Notes: generated from the sequence alone by a model not told the origin. Numbered from the stretch's first letter, positions 28,594 to 38,133 are shown. The stretch is DNA of 64,000 nt from Caldilineaceae bacterium (GCA_026708085.1 JAPOVP010000049.1:62001-126000); one strand, 5' to 3'. Numbers and translations are program-made.

Positions 28594-29648
28594 TCAAGCC
28601 CCTCCCGGCCGCCGTAAAGGTAGCAGCTCACTTCGTGACCGCGCGCGACTTCGACCAGGGGAGGGTCCTGCTTCTCGCACACACCTTCGATGTAGTCGGG
28701 GCAGCGCGTGTGGAACTTACAGCCTGTAGGCATCGCGTATGGACTGGGTACGGCCCCTTCTATCGGCTCGATCTCAACACGGCCAGGCTCCATCTTCGGG
28801 ATGGACGAAAGCAGGCCACGCGTGTAAGGGTGCTGTGGTCGGTGGAAGACGTCCTCCACAGTTCCATGCTCCACTTCCTTGCCCAAATACATGATCATTA
28901 CCCTGTCGGTCAGTTCGGCGATGACGCCCAGATCGTGGGTGATCATGATGATCGCCATGCCCAGGTCCGCTTGAATGTCCCGCAGCAGCTCCAGCATCTG
29001 CGCCTGAATTGTGACGTCCACGGCCGTTGTCGGCTCATCGGCAATGAGAAGCTTCGGTCGGCACGAGAGCGAGAGCGCCACCATCGCTCTCTGACGCATG
29101 CCGCCGCTCAGATTGAACGTGTACTGGTCGATGTTGCGGGCGGGGTTGGGCATGCCGACGCGCCGCAGCATTTCGAGGGCCTGCTCGTGCGCTTCCTCTT
29201 TGGATACCTGCTGATGAATGCGAATCGTTTCGATTATCTGATCGCCGACCGTGTGGACGGGGCTGAAGGCCGTCATTGGTTCCTGAAAGATCATCGCGAT
29301 CTCCTTGCCGCGAATATCTCTCAGTACCGCGCCGTCAGCATCTTCCTGGATGAGGTCGACCGTCCGATCCCCGTATTTGAAGAAAATTTCGCCTTCTACG
29401 ATCTTCCCGTTCTTGGGAAGAATACGCAAAATTGACTGGCTGGTAACGCTCTTTCCGCAACCACTCTCTCCGGCTATGCCAAGTATCTCACCCGGTCTGA
29501 TATCAAAACTGACGCCGTCGACAGCCTTAACAACCCCTTCTCGCGAGAAAAAGTGGGTCTGCAAATTGCGAACCGTAAGAAGAGAATCGGAAGGGCCTCC
29601 ACTGCCCGCTGTGTGCATTCCCATAGCGGGATCGGCGGACTGACTCAC
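28590..29648 (-). CDS. oppD: Oligopeptide-type ABC transporter ATPase (OppD type)
   Basis: First ATPase of the Opp-family importer, 352 residues. Walker A GESGCGKSVT, signature LSGGMRQRAM, Walker B LLIADEPTTAVDVT and switch His THDLGV are visible; the C-terminal Cys-containing segment reads TGCKFHTRCPDYIEGVCEKQDPP. It starts with GTG at 29648, sharing one base with the OppB stop (TAGTG), and ends overlapping OppF. Pairing with OppF in one complex is expected. These two might also energise the Dpp-type permeases at 20.0-21.8 kb, which lack their own ATPases; that is speculation. Confidence 0.94.
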   Translation of the reverse strand: MSQSADPAMGMHTAGSGGPSDSLLTVRNLQTHFFSREGVVKAVDGVSFDIRPGEILGIAGESGCGKSVTSQSILRILPKNGKIVEGEIFFKYGDRTVDLIQEDADGAVLRDIRGKEIAMIFQEPMTAFSPVHTVGDQIIETIRIHQQVSKEEAHEQALEMLRRVGMPNPARNIDQYTFNLSGGMRQRAMVALSLSCRPKLLIADEPTTAVDVTIQAQMLELLRDIQADLGMAIIMITHDLGVIAELTDRVMIMYLGKEVEHGTVEDVFHRPQHPYTRGLLSSIPKMEPGRVEIEPIEGAVPSPYAMPTGCKFHTRCPDYIEGVCEKQDPPLVEVARGHEVSCYLYGGREGLE

Positions 29649-30634
29649 TATACTGCCCCCCTTATTCGCGGATCCACGATGGCAAGCAGAATATCGGATA
29701 GAAGCGTGCCAATGAGCGTAAGCATGCCCAGTATCATAATGATGCTGGTAGCCAAAAACATGTCCTGCTGCATGAGCGAATCCAGAAGCACGGGCGCAAT
29801 CGTAGGCAGACCCAGGACAAGAGAAACCAACACCTCACCCTCCACCAACACCGGCAACAACCAGCCAACCGTGCTGATAACAGGATTTATCGCGATGCGT
29901 AGCGGATATTTGTAGAGAAGCTTCGTAGGCTTCACGCCGCGCGCCCGCGCAACGGTGACGTACTGCTTGGGCAACTCGTCCAGCAAGTTGGCGCGCATTG
30001 TCCTGATTAGCTCCGCGGTGCCCGCCGTACCTACGATCAACGCCGGCAGCCAGATATGACCGAGCAGGTCCAAAAACTTCGCCAGTCCGAACGGCGCGTT
30101 CTGCATTTCCGGGGAATACAACCCGATTGCAACGGTTCCCGTCCACTTGAAGAGCAGCCACAGACCGACCAGCGCCAGCAGAAAGTTGGGCGTAGCCACG
30201 CCCAGGAAGCCCACCACGGTAAACGAGTAATCTGCCAGCGAATACTGTTTCGTGGCGGAAAGCACGCCAATGGGGATGCCAATGGCAAAGACCAGAAAAA
30301 GAGATAGCAGAGAGATGGTAAAGCTGGAGGGAAGACGCTGGGCGATGATATCTACGACCGGCTCCCGGTAGATCATCGAATAGCCGAGATCACCCTCTAC
30401 AAAGCTGGATACCCACTTCCAGTACTGGACGTATATCGGTTCACCAAGCCCATAGCGCGCTCGTAGGGAGTCAATCAGTTCCGGCTCGATGATCTCGCCC
30501 TGCGCCTCCAGTCCCGCTATATAGGAACTGACAAAGTCGCCTGGCGGAGCCTGGATAATAATGAATCCGATCACGCTGATCAGGATCGTCACCGGTATCA
30601 TGACGATCAATCTTCTTACTATATAAATCAGCAT
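29648..30634 (-). CDS. oppB: Oligopeptide-type ABC permease (OppB type)
   Basis: Membrane subunit of the importer, 328 residues. It opens MLIYIVRRLIVMIPVTILISVIGFIIIQAPPGDFV, the family N terminus, and carries the extracytoplasmic loop (RARYGLGEPIYVQYWKW), about six membrane helices and the EAA-like loop (PKQYVTVARARGVKPTKLLYKYPLR). It begins 70 bp after the OppA gene, with a hairpin in that spacer, and its stop overlaps OppD by one base. Confidence 0.93.
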   Translation of the reverse strand: MLIYIVRRLIVMIPVTILISVIGFIIIQAPPGDFVSSYIAGLEAQGEIIEPELIDSLRARYGLGEPIYVQYWKWVSSFVEGDLGYSMIYREPVVDIIAQRLPSSFTISLLSLFLVFAIGIPIGVLSATKQYSLADYSFTVVGFLGVATPNFLLALVGLWLLFKWTGTVAIGLYSPEMQNAPFGLAKFLDLLGHIWLPALIVGTAGTAELIRTMRANLLDELPKQYVTVARARGVKPTKLLYKYPLRIAINPVISTVGWLLPVLVEGEVLVSLVLGLPTIAPVLLDSLMQQDMFLATSIIMILGMLTLIGTLLSDILLAIVDPRIRGAV

Positions 30635-30652
30635 CAGTCTTGACTCAGGATC

Positions 30653-30676
30653 GGGAGGCCACCTGTGTGGCCTCCC
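30653..30676 (-). promoter_or_regulatory. Stem-loop between OppA-type and OppB-type genes
   Basis: GGGAGGCCAC (30653-30662) and GTGGCCTCCC (30667-30676) form a perfect 10-bp stem with a 4-nt loop, 28 bp after the binding-protein stop on the minus strand. No U-run follows on that strand. It matches in position the hairpins behind the other four binding-protein genes of the window. Confidence 0.7.
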
Positions 30677-30704
30677 TTTGTTTCAGGAGCACTGCTGAAG
30701 GCGT

Positions 30705-32765
30705 CTACTCAGACCGGTATGCCCAAGTCTCAGGAGCGGCGTAGTACCACTCGGGGGCGACCGGGTTGGGGATATTGTACATGCGGTTGGAGAATACGGC
30801 GTACCATACTGCTTCGAGATCGCCCGGTTGCTTGATCGAGCCGATGACCCACAGGTTGTCCTGGTGAATCTTATACATCTCGGCTTCAAGGTCAAAGCGC
30901 TTCTGGGCATCCGGCTCAGCGATAAACTCCTCGAAAATCTCGTAGAGCCGCTTGACGTCGTCCGGGGGTTCCTCACCCTCGGCGCCGCCTGACATGACAT
31001 ACTGCGCCCACGGCGGGTTTACCAGCCAGCTGTTGCTGATCGGCATCGGTTCACCGCGCATGGCGCCGATGATCGGGGCCTGGCCAGCCCAGTTGACCGG
31101 GCGAATCTGCAATTCATAGTCGCCAGCCAGCCGGCGTTCCGTATGCAGTCGACCGTCCAGAGGAACAATCGTTGTCTTCAGACCTATGTCTTCCCAGCCC
31201 TGTGCAATCAACTCAGCGATTGGGACCTGCTGTACCCAGCCCGTGTGCACCTGGGCCGAGAGCTCAAACGGCCGCCCATCGGGCAGAAGGCGCTGGGACT
31301 GGTCGTCGTTCCAGGTCAGGCCCAGGCTGTCCAGGATCTCGTTGGCGCGATCCGGGTCATGCTCTATGTGCATCTTGAATCCGGGGTCGGCGCCGTTATA
31401 GACCGAAGCGTCGGGCGGGGCAACCTGTGAGGGCTTGTAGAGCCCGTTGAAGACGACTTCGTTGATCCTGTCGCGGTCATAGCCAATCGACAGGGCGACG
31501 CGGAACTCTTTGTTGCGGAACAGCTTTCGCCATACGTCGTCTTCAGTCGACATGTTGAATGTGATCACGCCCAGTACGTCAGACCAGCCAAACTGCGGCA
31601 GTACCCGGTAGCCGCCGCTCTCTTCGTTCTGCTTGAGGACCGGATAGTTGGTCAGGTAACCCAGGGTATACGGGTTCATATAGTCGGTCTGGCCGGCGAT
31701 AACGTCCAGAAGAATCGCTTCGCGGTCACCGAGGTTGGGCCTGTTGATGCGGTCTACATAGGGCAACTGGTTGCCCGCGGTGTCGATCTTCCAGTAGTAG
31801 GGATTCCGCTCCAGCTCCTGGACCGGAACACTGGCGCCGCGGGTGACTGCTTTCCAGGCGAAGATCGTCGGTTCGTCAGGGTTGCCGTACCAGTCGTGCT
31901 CGGCCTGGAACAGTTCAACCCAGTTCGAGAAGCCTCTCTCCTCGGCAAGTGCGTTCACTTTGGCGGCGTCAGTGTAATCGGGATGGAACTGCTTCAGATA
32001 GTGCGCAGGCGCATACGGCATCGGACGCCAGCGGTTGAGGCGTTCGAGCAGCACACCGTAAGGTGCCTTGAACGTCATGACGATAGTGTTTTCGTCAACT
32101 TTGGTGACCGTACCCATCTCACCGCCAACCTTCATATTGTTGACGCCGTTGGGGTTCAGCTCCTCGTTCGCCGCAATCGCCTCGTACCAGAATACAAAGT
32201 CGTCGGCGCCGAAGGGATGGCCGTCAGACCACTTGATGCCGGGGCGGATTGTGAACGTCGTCGACAGGCCGTCAGCGCTCGTTTCGGCGTTCATGAACAC
32301 GTTGGGCAGGACGCCCTGCATGTTCGAGCCGTACACGTGTGGAAACTCACGCAGCAGGTCTTCCAGGAAGTCGAAGTTGCCTTCGTGCGTATTCCGCATC
32401 GTGCCGCCGTACTCGCCGATCTGGTCGGCCGGCTGCATCACCAGCGGTTCATCCGGCAGCCGTTCTTCGACCGGGGGCAGCGTGCCGTCGGCCACCGCAG
32501 CATCCAACATTGGAGACTGCTGGAATGTGGCGATTTCGTTGCCCGTGGCCGCTTTATAGTCGGCGATGGTGTTGTACTGGACGACCTGACCCGTGAAGTC
32601 GCCCATCATACCGTCGTCGGCCATGGAATCATCTTCCGATGCAGCCTCTTCCTCCATGGCCGGTTCTTCGGCCATCTCCGCCTCCTGTGGCTGGCCGCCG
32701 CCGCAGCCGGCCAGAATGAGGCCAAGAATAATGACAAGACTCGCGATCAATCGGGTCTGCTTCAT
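30705..32765 (-). CDS. oppA: Oligopeptide-type ABC solute-binding lipoprotein (family 5, large)
   Basis: Extracytoplasmic binding protein of 686 residues, larger than typical OppA (about 540). It starts at ATG 32765 behind a strong AAGGAGGGAAAC. A Sec signal with the lipobox LAGC is followed by a Glu/Met/Asp-rich linker of about 35 residues (MAEEPAMEEEAASEDDSMADDG), a style common in Chloroflexota lipoproteins. Family 5 elements include LSTTFTIRPGIKWSDGHPFGADDFVFWYEAI and FRVALSIGYDRDRINEVVFNG. Size and the LPPVEERLPDEPLVMQP opening fit the large family 5 proteins often annotated near oligosaccharide or peptide importers. It heads a five-gene transporter operon that ends with a PhyH gene. Confidence 0.93.
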   Translation of the reverse strand: MKQTRLIASLVIILGLILAGCGGGQPQEAEMAEEPAMEEEAASEDDSMADDGMMGDFTGQVVQYNTIADYKAATGNEIATFQQSPMLDAAVADGTLPPVEERLPDEPLVMQPADQIGEYGGTMRNTHEGNFDFLEDLLREFPHVYGSNMQGVLPNVFMNAETSADGLSTTFTIRPGIKWSDGHPFGADDFVFWYEAIAANEELNPNGVNNMKVGGEMGTVTKVDENTIVMTFKAPYGVLLERLNRWRPMPYAPAHYLKQFHPDYTDAAKVNALAEERGFSNWVELFQAEHDWYGNPDEPTIFAWKAVTRGASVPVQELERNPYYWKIDTAGNQLPYVDRINRPNLGDREAILLDVIAGQTDYMNPYTLGYLTNYPVLKQNEESGGYRVLPQFGWSDVLGVITFNMSTEDDVWRKLFRNKEFRVALSIGYDRDRINEVVFNGLYKPSQVAPPDASVYNGADPGFKMHIEHDPDRANEILDSLGLTWNDDQSQRLLPDGRPFELSAQVHTGWVQQVPIAELIAQGWEDIGLKTTIVPLDGRLHTERRLAGDYELQIRPVNWAGQAPIIGAMRGEPMPISNSWLVNPPWAQYVMSGGAEGEEPPDDVKRLYEIFEEFIAEPDAQKRFDLEAEMYKIHQDNLWVIGSIKQPGDLEAVWYAVFSNRMYNIPNPVAPEWYYAAPETWAYRSE

Positions 32766-33191
32766 AGAGTTTCCCTCCTTTGGGGATGTGGATAAGAAAT
32801 GAGTGGAAGCGGCAGGTTCTCAGTCGTTTAGCTTCGAACGAGCCACTTTCAACGTCAGTCTAGCATCGCCAGTCTGACTTGGACTGCACTCCGGGGGAAG
32901 TGCGCCTAGTTTCGTTCAGGGGGGCCTGATTGTCAAATTTGTAGGTTTAAGGCACTGCCCTGTGTCAGGTGCCATCCTTCGACTGTTTCTGGGCACAGCA
33001 TACGTTTCTAAATCGCGTGATACTGCGCCGGACACAAGGCAGGCAGAACATGACCCGAATCGGGAAGACCGACCCAGCTTCACTTTGTTATTGACGGGTA
33101 GATTGTGACTCTGTCAGAGGTAGGTTGGCACCACAAGCTTGTGGTTGACTTCCAGCTGACACAAAAGGGGCAAGCCAAAGACTGAGATGTG
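32766..33191. other. Intergenic region between oppA and tRNA-Leu
   Basis: About 425 bases with no supportable gene. It holds the presumed promoter of the Opp operon (listed separately). Short frames crossing into the tRNA are not genes. Confidence 0.5.
32908..32936 (-). promoter_or_regulatory. Possible Opp operon promoter with a palindrome in the spacer
   Basis: On the minus strand a perfect TTGACA (32936-32931) is followed after 17 bp by GAAACT (32913-32908), a weak -10. The spacer contains the inverted repeat TCAGG/CCTGA (32916-32920 and 32925-32929), a position where a regulator could block or help RNA polymerase. The leader to oppA would be about 135 nt. Confidence 0.35.
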
Positions 33192-33274
<83 letters not shown>

Positions 33275-33282
33275 GCCAAGCC

Positions 33283-33311
33283 ATTCTAGAGAATCCAACA
33301 GCCGGTGTCAA
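33283..33311 (-). promoter_or_regulatory. Near-consensus promoter for tRNA-Leu
   Basis: Perfect TTGACA (33311-33306), a 17-bp spacer, then TAGAAT (33288-33283, 5 of 6). Transcription would begin at about 33276-33277, only a base or two before the mature tRNA 5' end at 33274, so the leader is minimal. It is the best sigma-70-type promoter in the window. Confidence 0.75.
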
Positions 33312-33426
33312 CTGACTGGGTCTCAGCACCCAACCTTGTCAACAGCAACGTCACGGTGCATTCGCTCCGTACTTCCCTACTTTCATCTCATAACCTTGGC
33401 ATTGCCGAAGCTGTTTATGCCATGCC

Positions 33427-34641
33427 TCATCGATTCAAGTAACGTTGTACGTTTGCCAGATGCTCGGAGTAGGTCTCCGAAAAGGCGTGACTGCCACTGC
33501 CATCACCCGTCGCGACGTAGTAGAAGTATCCATGCCGCTCAGGGTATAACACCGCCCGGAAGGAGTCCTCGCCGGGACTAGCTATCGGGCCAGGCGGCAG
33601 ACCCCCATGGATATAGGTGTTGAATGGACTGTGGACGCCTTGGTACTCCTCCAAAAACACCGGTGTCTTCCACCATTGACCGCTCTCTGGCTGGAAGCCC
33701 ATCGCATATTGCACCGTAGCGTCGATCTCAAGCAACATGTTATTGTTCAATCGATTGTGCAAGACACCTGCTATGGTAGGCCGCTCCTTTGCCACGACTG
33801 CCTCTCTTTCGACAAGGCTTGCCAGAATCAGTGCATTGTACAGGTCAGGAGGGTTCGCCCCATCGGCTTTGGCTTTCAAGTATATTGGCATGATGCGGGC
33901 CGCAAACGCATCCAACTGCCGTACAATCAGTCCGCCAGCAGTCGGCTGCATGGCCGGCAACTGGTACGTCGCAGGGAAAAGGAAACCTTCCAGGCTCGCC
34001 CCCTGAGGCCGCTCGGCAAGAAAAGGCCAGCGGTCTGTCTTGACGTCACAGCAGGCAGGCGGATTGACCTTCGGTGCCGCGGCAGAATTGGAAGGGGCTA
34101 TCTCGCTCAACGCGCCGAGATCCGGCATCTGCGCCGTGCGCCGGTAATCCTCACCCGAAACGACCCCTTCCAGCTCCAGGGCGTCCGCCACCTGCTCAAG
34201 ACGCCAGCCTTCGCGAATTGTGACCGCGACCCCGGTCGCATGCTCAGCTAGCAAGGCATCGGCAATCTCGATTGGCGTCATATTGGCCCGCAGAAAGAAA
34301 GTTCCGGCTTTCAACTCCTGTGCCCGACCGATCGACCGCACGTAAGCCTCAAACAGCTCCGCGTCGTGAATCAGCCCGGCCGAAGCCAGTTGCTCGGAGA
34401 TTTCACGTGCAGGCGTACCCAGCCTAACCTCAAATGCTACGACCCTGTCGTCCTCAGAGAGAGCGACATGTAACATGGGTCGATTTGCGTCCAGGTGGTC
34501 GTACAACATCCCCTCTCGAGTGCAGCCGAGCGAGACAACGGCAAGAATGAACAGAAGGGCTCCTCGCAGGAACAAGGCTGCCCTGCCATTGCCTGCAGGA
34601 CTTCGAAAAGTCCCCAGTGGGCTAGTTCTTTGAGGCCTCAT
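33427..34641 (-). CDS. mltG: Endolytic murein transglycosylase MltG (YceG-like)
   Basis: Cell-envelope enzyme that cleaves nascent peptidoglycan strands. The 404-residue protein has an N-terminal hydrophobic segment ending in the lipobox-like VSLGC, so it may be lipid-anchored rather than held by a transmembrane helix as in E. coli. A LysM-like region (VRLGTPAREISEQLASAGLI, VTIREGWRLEQVADALE) precedes the YceG domain, which shows LEGFLFPATYQL, the catalytic Glu at residue 278 in LASLVEREA, VLHNRL, LEIDATVQYA and the closing PYNTY-like SPFNTYIHGGLPPGPIASPG. A loop before the domain has an unusual CC pair (NPPACCDVKTD). ATG at 34641 follows AGAGGAAAAC, and a promoter lies about 40 nt upstream. 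Confidence 0.95.
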   Translation of the reverse strand: MRPQRTSPLGTFRSPAGNGRAALFLRGALLFILAVVSLGCTREGMLYDHLDANRPMLHVALSEDDRVVAFEVRLGTPAREISEQLASAGLIHDAELFEAYVRSIGRAQELKAGTFFLRANMTPIEIADALLAEHATGVAVTIREGWRLEQVADALELEGVVSGEDYRRTAQMPDLGALSEIAPSNSAAAPKVNPPACCDVKTDRWPFLAERPQGASLEGFLFPATYQLPAMQPTAGGLIVRQLDAFAARIMPIYLKAKADGANPPDLYNALILASLVEREAVVAKERPTIAGVLHNRLNNNMLLEIDATVQYAMGFQPESGQWWKTPVFLEEYQGVHSPFNTYIHGGLPPGPIASPGEDSFRAVLYPERHGYFYYVATGDGSGSHAFSETYSEHLANVQRYLNR

Positions 34642-34687
34642 TCAGTTTTCCTCTTCAATTCCGATACTTTTCACGTTCTGAATCCTG

Positions 34688-34717
34688 AGTATAACATTTT
34701 GAGAGATGGATTTTGAA
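34688..34717 (-). promoter_or_regulatory. Promoter for mltG
   Basis: On the minus strand TTCAAA (34717-34712), 18 bp, TATACT (34693-34688). Both hexamers are close to sigma-70 consensus and the implied leader is about 40 nt with a good ribosome site. Confidence 0.5.
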
Positions 34718-35090
34718 TCTTCACCCATTGTGCGTCGAGTAGTCCACTATCTTGCGAGCCATCAGCCCTTTCTCCGGTCTATTCGCCCGTACCGAAGTAC
34801 CCTCGGCACTCCAAGTAACTTACTAAAGACAGGGTCCTTTATTGACGTAGTTACAGTTTGCCGAAACAGTCGTTTGGAGACGCAGGCACGCTGATAGCTT
34901 ACTTGATTCAACTCCAACAGGAGTTTCCTCCGGCCCTCTTTCGGAGCAGGAACAGACAGTGCGCGCGGCCATTCTTGGCCCTCCTACGCTTATACGTGAA
35001 CATGATTCCCTGTGGCTCGCGGCCTTGATTCAGAACGCCAAACCCTTGCCAACTCTACGCCGAATTTCGCGCTGCTTCGCTTGAGTCTGC

Positions 35091-35096
35091 TATAAT
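35091..35096 (+). promoter_or_regulatory. -10 element (TATAAT) upstream of rmd
   Basis: A perfect TATAAT ends 25 bp before the GTG start of rmd; no good -35 sits 16-18 bp upstream. The leader would be about 20 nt and still include the AGGAAAGG ribosome site. Confidence 0.35.
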
Positions 35097-35121
35097 TGCG
35101 CTTTCAGGAAAGGCATGCTTT

Positions 35122-36117
35122 GTGCGCATCTTGATCACCGGAATCTCAGGCTTTGTTGGCTCAGTTCTTGCCAACTACCTCCTGTCCTCCAGTTTCGGGT
35201 TACCCCTGGAGCTCCACGGTACGATACATCGCGCCGACAGCCGGATTCAGATCCTGCGCGACCGGCTCCACCTGCATAAGGGCGACCTTCGCAACCCGTC
35301 ATGGATCGACCAGGTCATAGCGACTGTAAAGCCGAGTCGCATATTTCATCTCGCCGCCTGGAGCGACGTCCGCGCCAGTTGGGAACAGCCCTGGGCGACA
35401 TACGAGTTGAACATCAGTTGCCAGCTGAACCTGCTCGAATCTCTGAGGCGCCACGCACCAGAGGCCCGGGTGCTTGTCGTCGCTTCCTCGGAAGTGTACG
35501 GTCTCATTGAGCCTGACGATCTTCCCATCGATGAGTCGACGCAGCTGCGCCCAAACTCACCCTACGGCATCAGCAAGGTCGCTCAGGATCTGATGGCGCA
35601 GCAGTACTGGTACAATTATGGACTGTCAGCCATTCGTGTTCGCAGCTTTAACCAGTTTGGGCCCGGGCAGTCTGATAGTTTCGTCGCCAGCGCTTTCGCA
35701 CGTCAGATCGCGGAGATCGAGGCGGGACTGCAGCACCCTGTCCTCAAAGTCGGAAATCTGGAAGCCGAACGCGACTACACCGATGTCAGAGACATGGTCC
35801 GTGCTTACTGGCTCGCGCTCCATCATGGTGAACCAGGCGGTGTATACAATATCGGCAGCGGAACATCCGTCGCGGTCCAGGAACTCCTGAATGTCCTGCT
35901 TGAGTTGAGTGACGTCGAGATCACCGTGGAACAGGATCCGATGCGATTGCGGCCAAGCGAGGTGTCCCGAATTGTCTGCAATCCAGACAGATTCTTCAAA
36001 GAGACCGGCTGGGTTCCGAGAATTCCTCTTCGCGAGAGTCTCGCGGACGTTCTGAAGTACTGGCGGAAAACTGCCGGTGCCTTGGGAGAAGATCCATCGG
36101 AAAGTGATGCGTCGTGA
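35122..36117 (+). CDS. rmd: GDP-4-dehydro-6-deoxy-D-mannose reductase (SDR family NAD(P)-dependent epimerase/dehydratase)
   Basis: Cytoplasmic nucleotide-sugar enzyme of 331 residues. The N-terminal Rossmann motif is ITGISGFVGS, the catalytic SDR elements are VVASSEVYG and YGISKVAQ (Tyr-x3-Lys), and the C-terminal substrate region contains DPMRLRPSEVSRIV, the RPSEV motif typical of Rmd. Together with Gmd downstream it would make GDP-D-rhamnose from GDP-mannose for surface glycans. GTG at 35122 follows AGGAAAGG; a TATAAT lies just upstream. A less specific UDP/GDP-sugar reductase cannot be excluded, but the neighbour strongly supports the call. Confidence 0.85.
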   Translation: MRILITGISGFVGSVLANYLLSSSFGLPLELHGTIHRADSRIQILRDRLHLHKGDLRNPSWIDQVIATVKPSRIFHLAAWSDVRASWEQPWATYELNISCQLNLLESLRRHAPEARVLVVASSEVYGLIEPDDLPIDESTQLRPNSPYGISKVAQDLMAQQYWYNYGLSAIRVRSFNQFGPGQSDSFVASAFARQIAEIEAGLQHPVLKVGNLEAERDYTDVRDMVRAYWLALHHGEPGGVYNIGSGTSVAVQELLNVLLELSDVEITVEQDPMRLRPSEVSRIVCNPDRFFKETGWVPRIPLRESLADVLKYWRKTAGALGEDPSESDAS

Positions 36118-36248
36118 CCTCAAAACGGGGCTGAATCAGACAGGGGTCAGTACGACGGTATGACTGCGCATGCATCTCTTTTGCCTCGTGCGCAGGAAAG
36201 AAGCCGCGCCAAATGGAGTCGGCGCAGTCATCTACAGGAGCTTTTTTC

Positions 36249-37238
36249 ATGCCCACTGCACTGATTACTGGAGTAACCGGACAGGACGGAAGCTACCTGG
36301 CCGAGCTTCTTCTCAAGCAAGGATATAAGGTCATTGGGATGGTACGGCGTACCAGCACCATCAACTTTGACCGCATCCGGCACATTCAGGACGAGATCGA
36401 GATTGCCCAGGGCGATCTTCTCGATCAGTTGAGTCTGATAAGCATCCTCCAGGAATACCGTCCGCATGAGGTCTACAATCTCGCCGCGCAGAGCTTTGTC
36501 CCAACCAGCTTTACGCAACCCGTCCTGACGGGAGAGTTCACTGCACTAGGAGTTACCCGCCTTCTGGATGCCATCCGCATCGTCGATCCATCGATCCGCT
36601 TCTACCAGGCCAGCAGCAGCGAGATGTTCGGCAAAGTCCGTGAAGTCCCCCAGACCGAAGGCACACCTTTCTATCCGCGCAGCCCTTATGGCGTGGCCAA
36701 GGTTTACGGACACTGGATTACGGTCAACTACAGAGAGAGCTACGATATCTACGCCTGTTCCGGAATCCTCTTCAATCATGAGAGCCCTCGTCGCGGCCTA
36801 GAGTTCGTGACCCACAAAATCACTAATGGCGTTGCCAGAATCAAGCTTGGACTGAGCAAGGAGTTGCGGCTGGGAAACCTGGACTCGCGCCGCGATTGGG
36901 GCTACGCGCGGGACTATGTGCGCGCTATGTGGCTGATGCTGCAACAGGATAATCCGGACGACTACGTGGTCGCCACCGGTGAAACGCACAGTGTTCGCGA
37001 ATTCCTCGATGAGTCATTCGGTCACGTCGATCTCGACTGGCAGGAGTTCGTCGTCCAGGACGACAGCTTTTACCGGCCGGCAGAAGTCGATCTGCTTGTC
37101 GGTGACGCATCCAAGGCCGGACGCCAGCTCGGATGGGAGCCAACCGTTTCATTTGGTGAGCTGGCCCGCCTCATGGTCGACGCAGACCTCGAATACTGGG
37201 AACGGCAGATGAAGAGAGACGCCGCGATTTCGGCTTGA
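36249..37238 (+). CDS. gmd: GDP-mannose 4,6-dehydratase
   Basis: Cytoplasmic SDR enzyme that converts GDP-D-mannose to GDP-4-dehydro-6-deoxy-D-mannose. Motifs: the Rossmann segment [17 protein letters not shown] characteristic of Gmd, [25 protein letters not shown], the catalytic [23 protein letters not shown] and [15 protein letters not shown] near the end. ATG at 36249 (MPTALITG) has AGGAG 9 nt upstream and is preferred over an ATG at 36213. The length of 329 residues is normal. It follows rmd by 131 bp and probably shares its transcript. GDP-D-rhamnose (with Rmd) is the likely final product; no fucose synthase is seen. Confidence 0.94.
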   Translation: MPTALITGVTGQDGSYLAELLLKQGYKVIGMVRRTSTINFDRIRHIQDEIEIAQGDLLDQLSLISILQEYRPHEVYNLAAQSFVPTSFTQPVLTGEFTALGVTRLLDAIRIVDPSIRFYQASSSEMFGKVREVPQTEGTPFYPRSPYGVAKVYGHWITVNYRESYDIYACSGILFNHESPRRGLEFVTHKITNGVARIKLGLSKELRLGNLDSRRDWGYARDYVRAMWLMLQQDNPDDYVVATGETHSVREFLDESFGHVDLDWQEFVVQDDSFYRPAEVDLLVGDASKAGRQLGWEPTVSFGELARLMVDADLEYWERQMKRDAAISA

Positions 37239-37428
37239 CCACCAGTATCTCCGACTGCGAAAGCAGACACCGCGGTGCAGGTCAGTTGAAACACGGTTTT
37301 CTGTCAAACGTTGGAGATTTTGGCTTTTTGTTCCTGATCATAGAAAATATCGCTGTGACGATTCGGCAGCGCCGGATCGGACGGTCATATCACTCCTCGG
37401 GATCCTCTCACCTTTCAGTTAGTCTGAC

Positions 37429-38037
37429 ATGGCAGAAAAACTACGCATCTTCGTCAGTGCAACCAAAGATCTGGAACAGGAAAGGGCTCTCGTCGGACGT
37501 ACTTTGGCTGAGTTACCTGTGCAGGTGGGAGCCGAAATCCGCCGCACGCCGGCCACAGGCGTTGACTACGATACCCTTTTTGAACTGATCAGCAACGTCG
37601 ACAGGATCTATTTTCTGCTTGGCAGGGACATCACAGCACCGTTTGGCGCCGAATGGCAACTTGCGATTCGCCTTGAAAGGACCATTATTCCTTTCAAACT
37701 TGAGGGAATGCGTACGCAGGCCGGTCGCGAGTTTCTTCGCATTGCCCATGCCCCTTGGAAGTCATTCAACAGTAGCAGGGATTTGGGACAGCAGATCGGA
37801 CTGGACCTCATAGATACACTGCTCCATCCGGAAAACCGTTACGGACTGCAACTCGTAGAGGTTGAAGGTCTGCGCCAGAGCAGGATGAAGTTGCGTCAGG
37901 GCCTCGACAGTCTGTCCTCCACACCCCTATTGAGTGAGACAGGAATTGGCGTTCCTGGGGGTGCTGAGGGGGGAGGCATTATCCTTGACCCTGCCGAGGC
38001 CCAGGCTCTTCTCGCAGAAGACCTCGACGAAGACTGA
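37429..38037 (+). CDS. DUF4062 domain protein
   Basis: A 202-residue, apparently cytoplasmic protein. The N terminus EKLRIFVSATKDLEQERALVGRTLAELP matches the opening of DUF4062 (usually R-x-F-V-S-S-T-x-x-D-L-x-x-E-R), and NVDRIYFLLGRDITAPFGAEWQLAIRLERTIIPFK fits the later half of that Rossmann-like, TIR-related fold. The C-terminal 60 residues are of low complexity with Gly and acidic residues (GVPGGAEGGGIILDP, LAEDLDED) and are not recognised. DUF4062 is usually the N-terminal part of large STAND or signalling proteins; here it stands alone. A Nudix hydrolase gene follows 96 bp downstream. No function can be assigned. Confidence 0.75.
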   Translation: MAEKLRIFVSATKDLEQERALVGRTLAELPVQVGAEIRRTPATGVDYDTLFELISNVDRIYFLLGRDITAPFGAEWQLAIRLERTIIPFKLEGMRTQAGREFLRIAHAPWKSFNSSRDLGQQIGLDLIDTLLHPENRYGLQLVEVEGLRQSRMKLRQGLDSLSSTPLLSETGIGVPGGAEGGGIILDPAEAQALLAEDLDED

Positions 38038-38133
38038 AATCGCCAGTTGCCTTCAGCTTGTGGCCGTGTAAGCCATTCTTTCACTAGCAGAACGCATTGT
38101 AAAGTTCTCCTCTTGGACTCAATTGGTGCGGCC

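Larger units (their letters stand above)
34642..35121. other. Intergenic region between divergent mltG and rmd
   Basis: 480 bases without a credible gene. It contains the mltG promoter at its left end and a TATAAT element just before rmd at its right end. I see nothing else that can be named in the middle. Confidence 0.5.

Noticed and set aside
31896-32795. 299-codon open frame on the plus strand
   Set aside because: Antisense shadow of the OppA gene.
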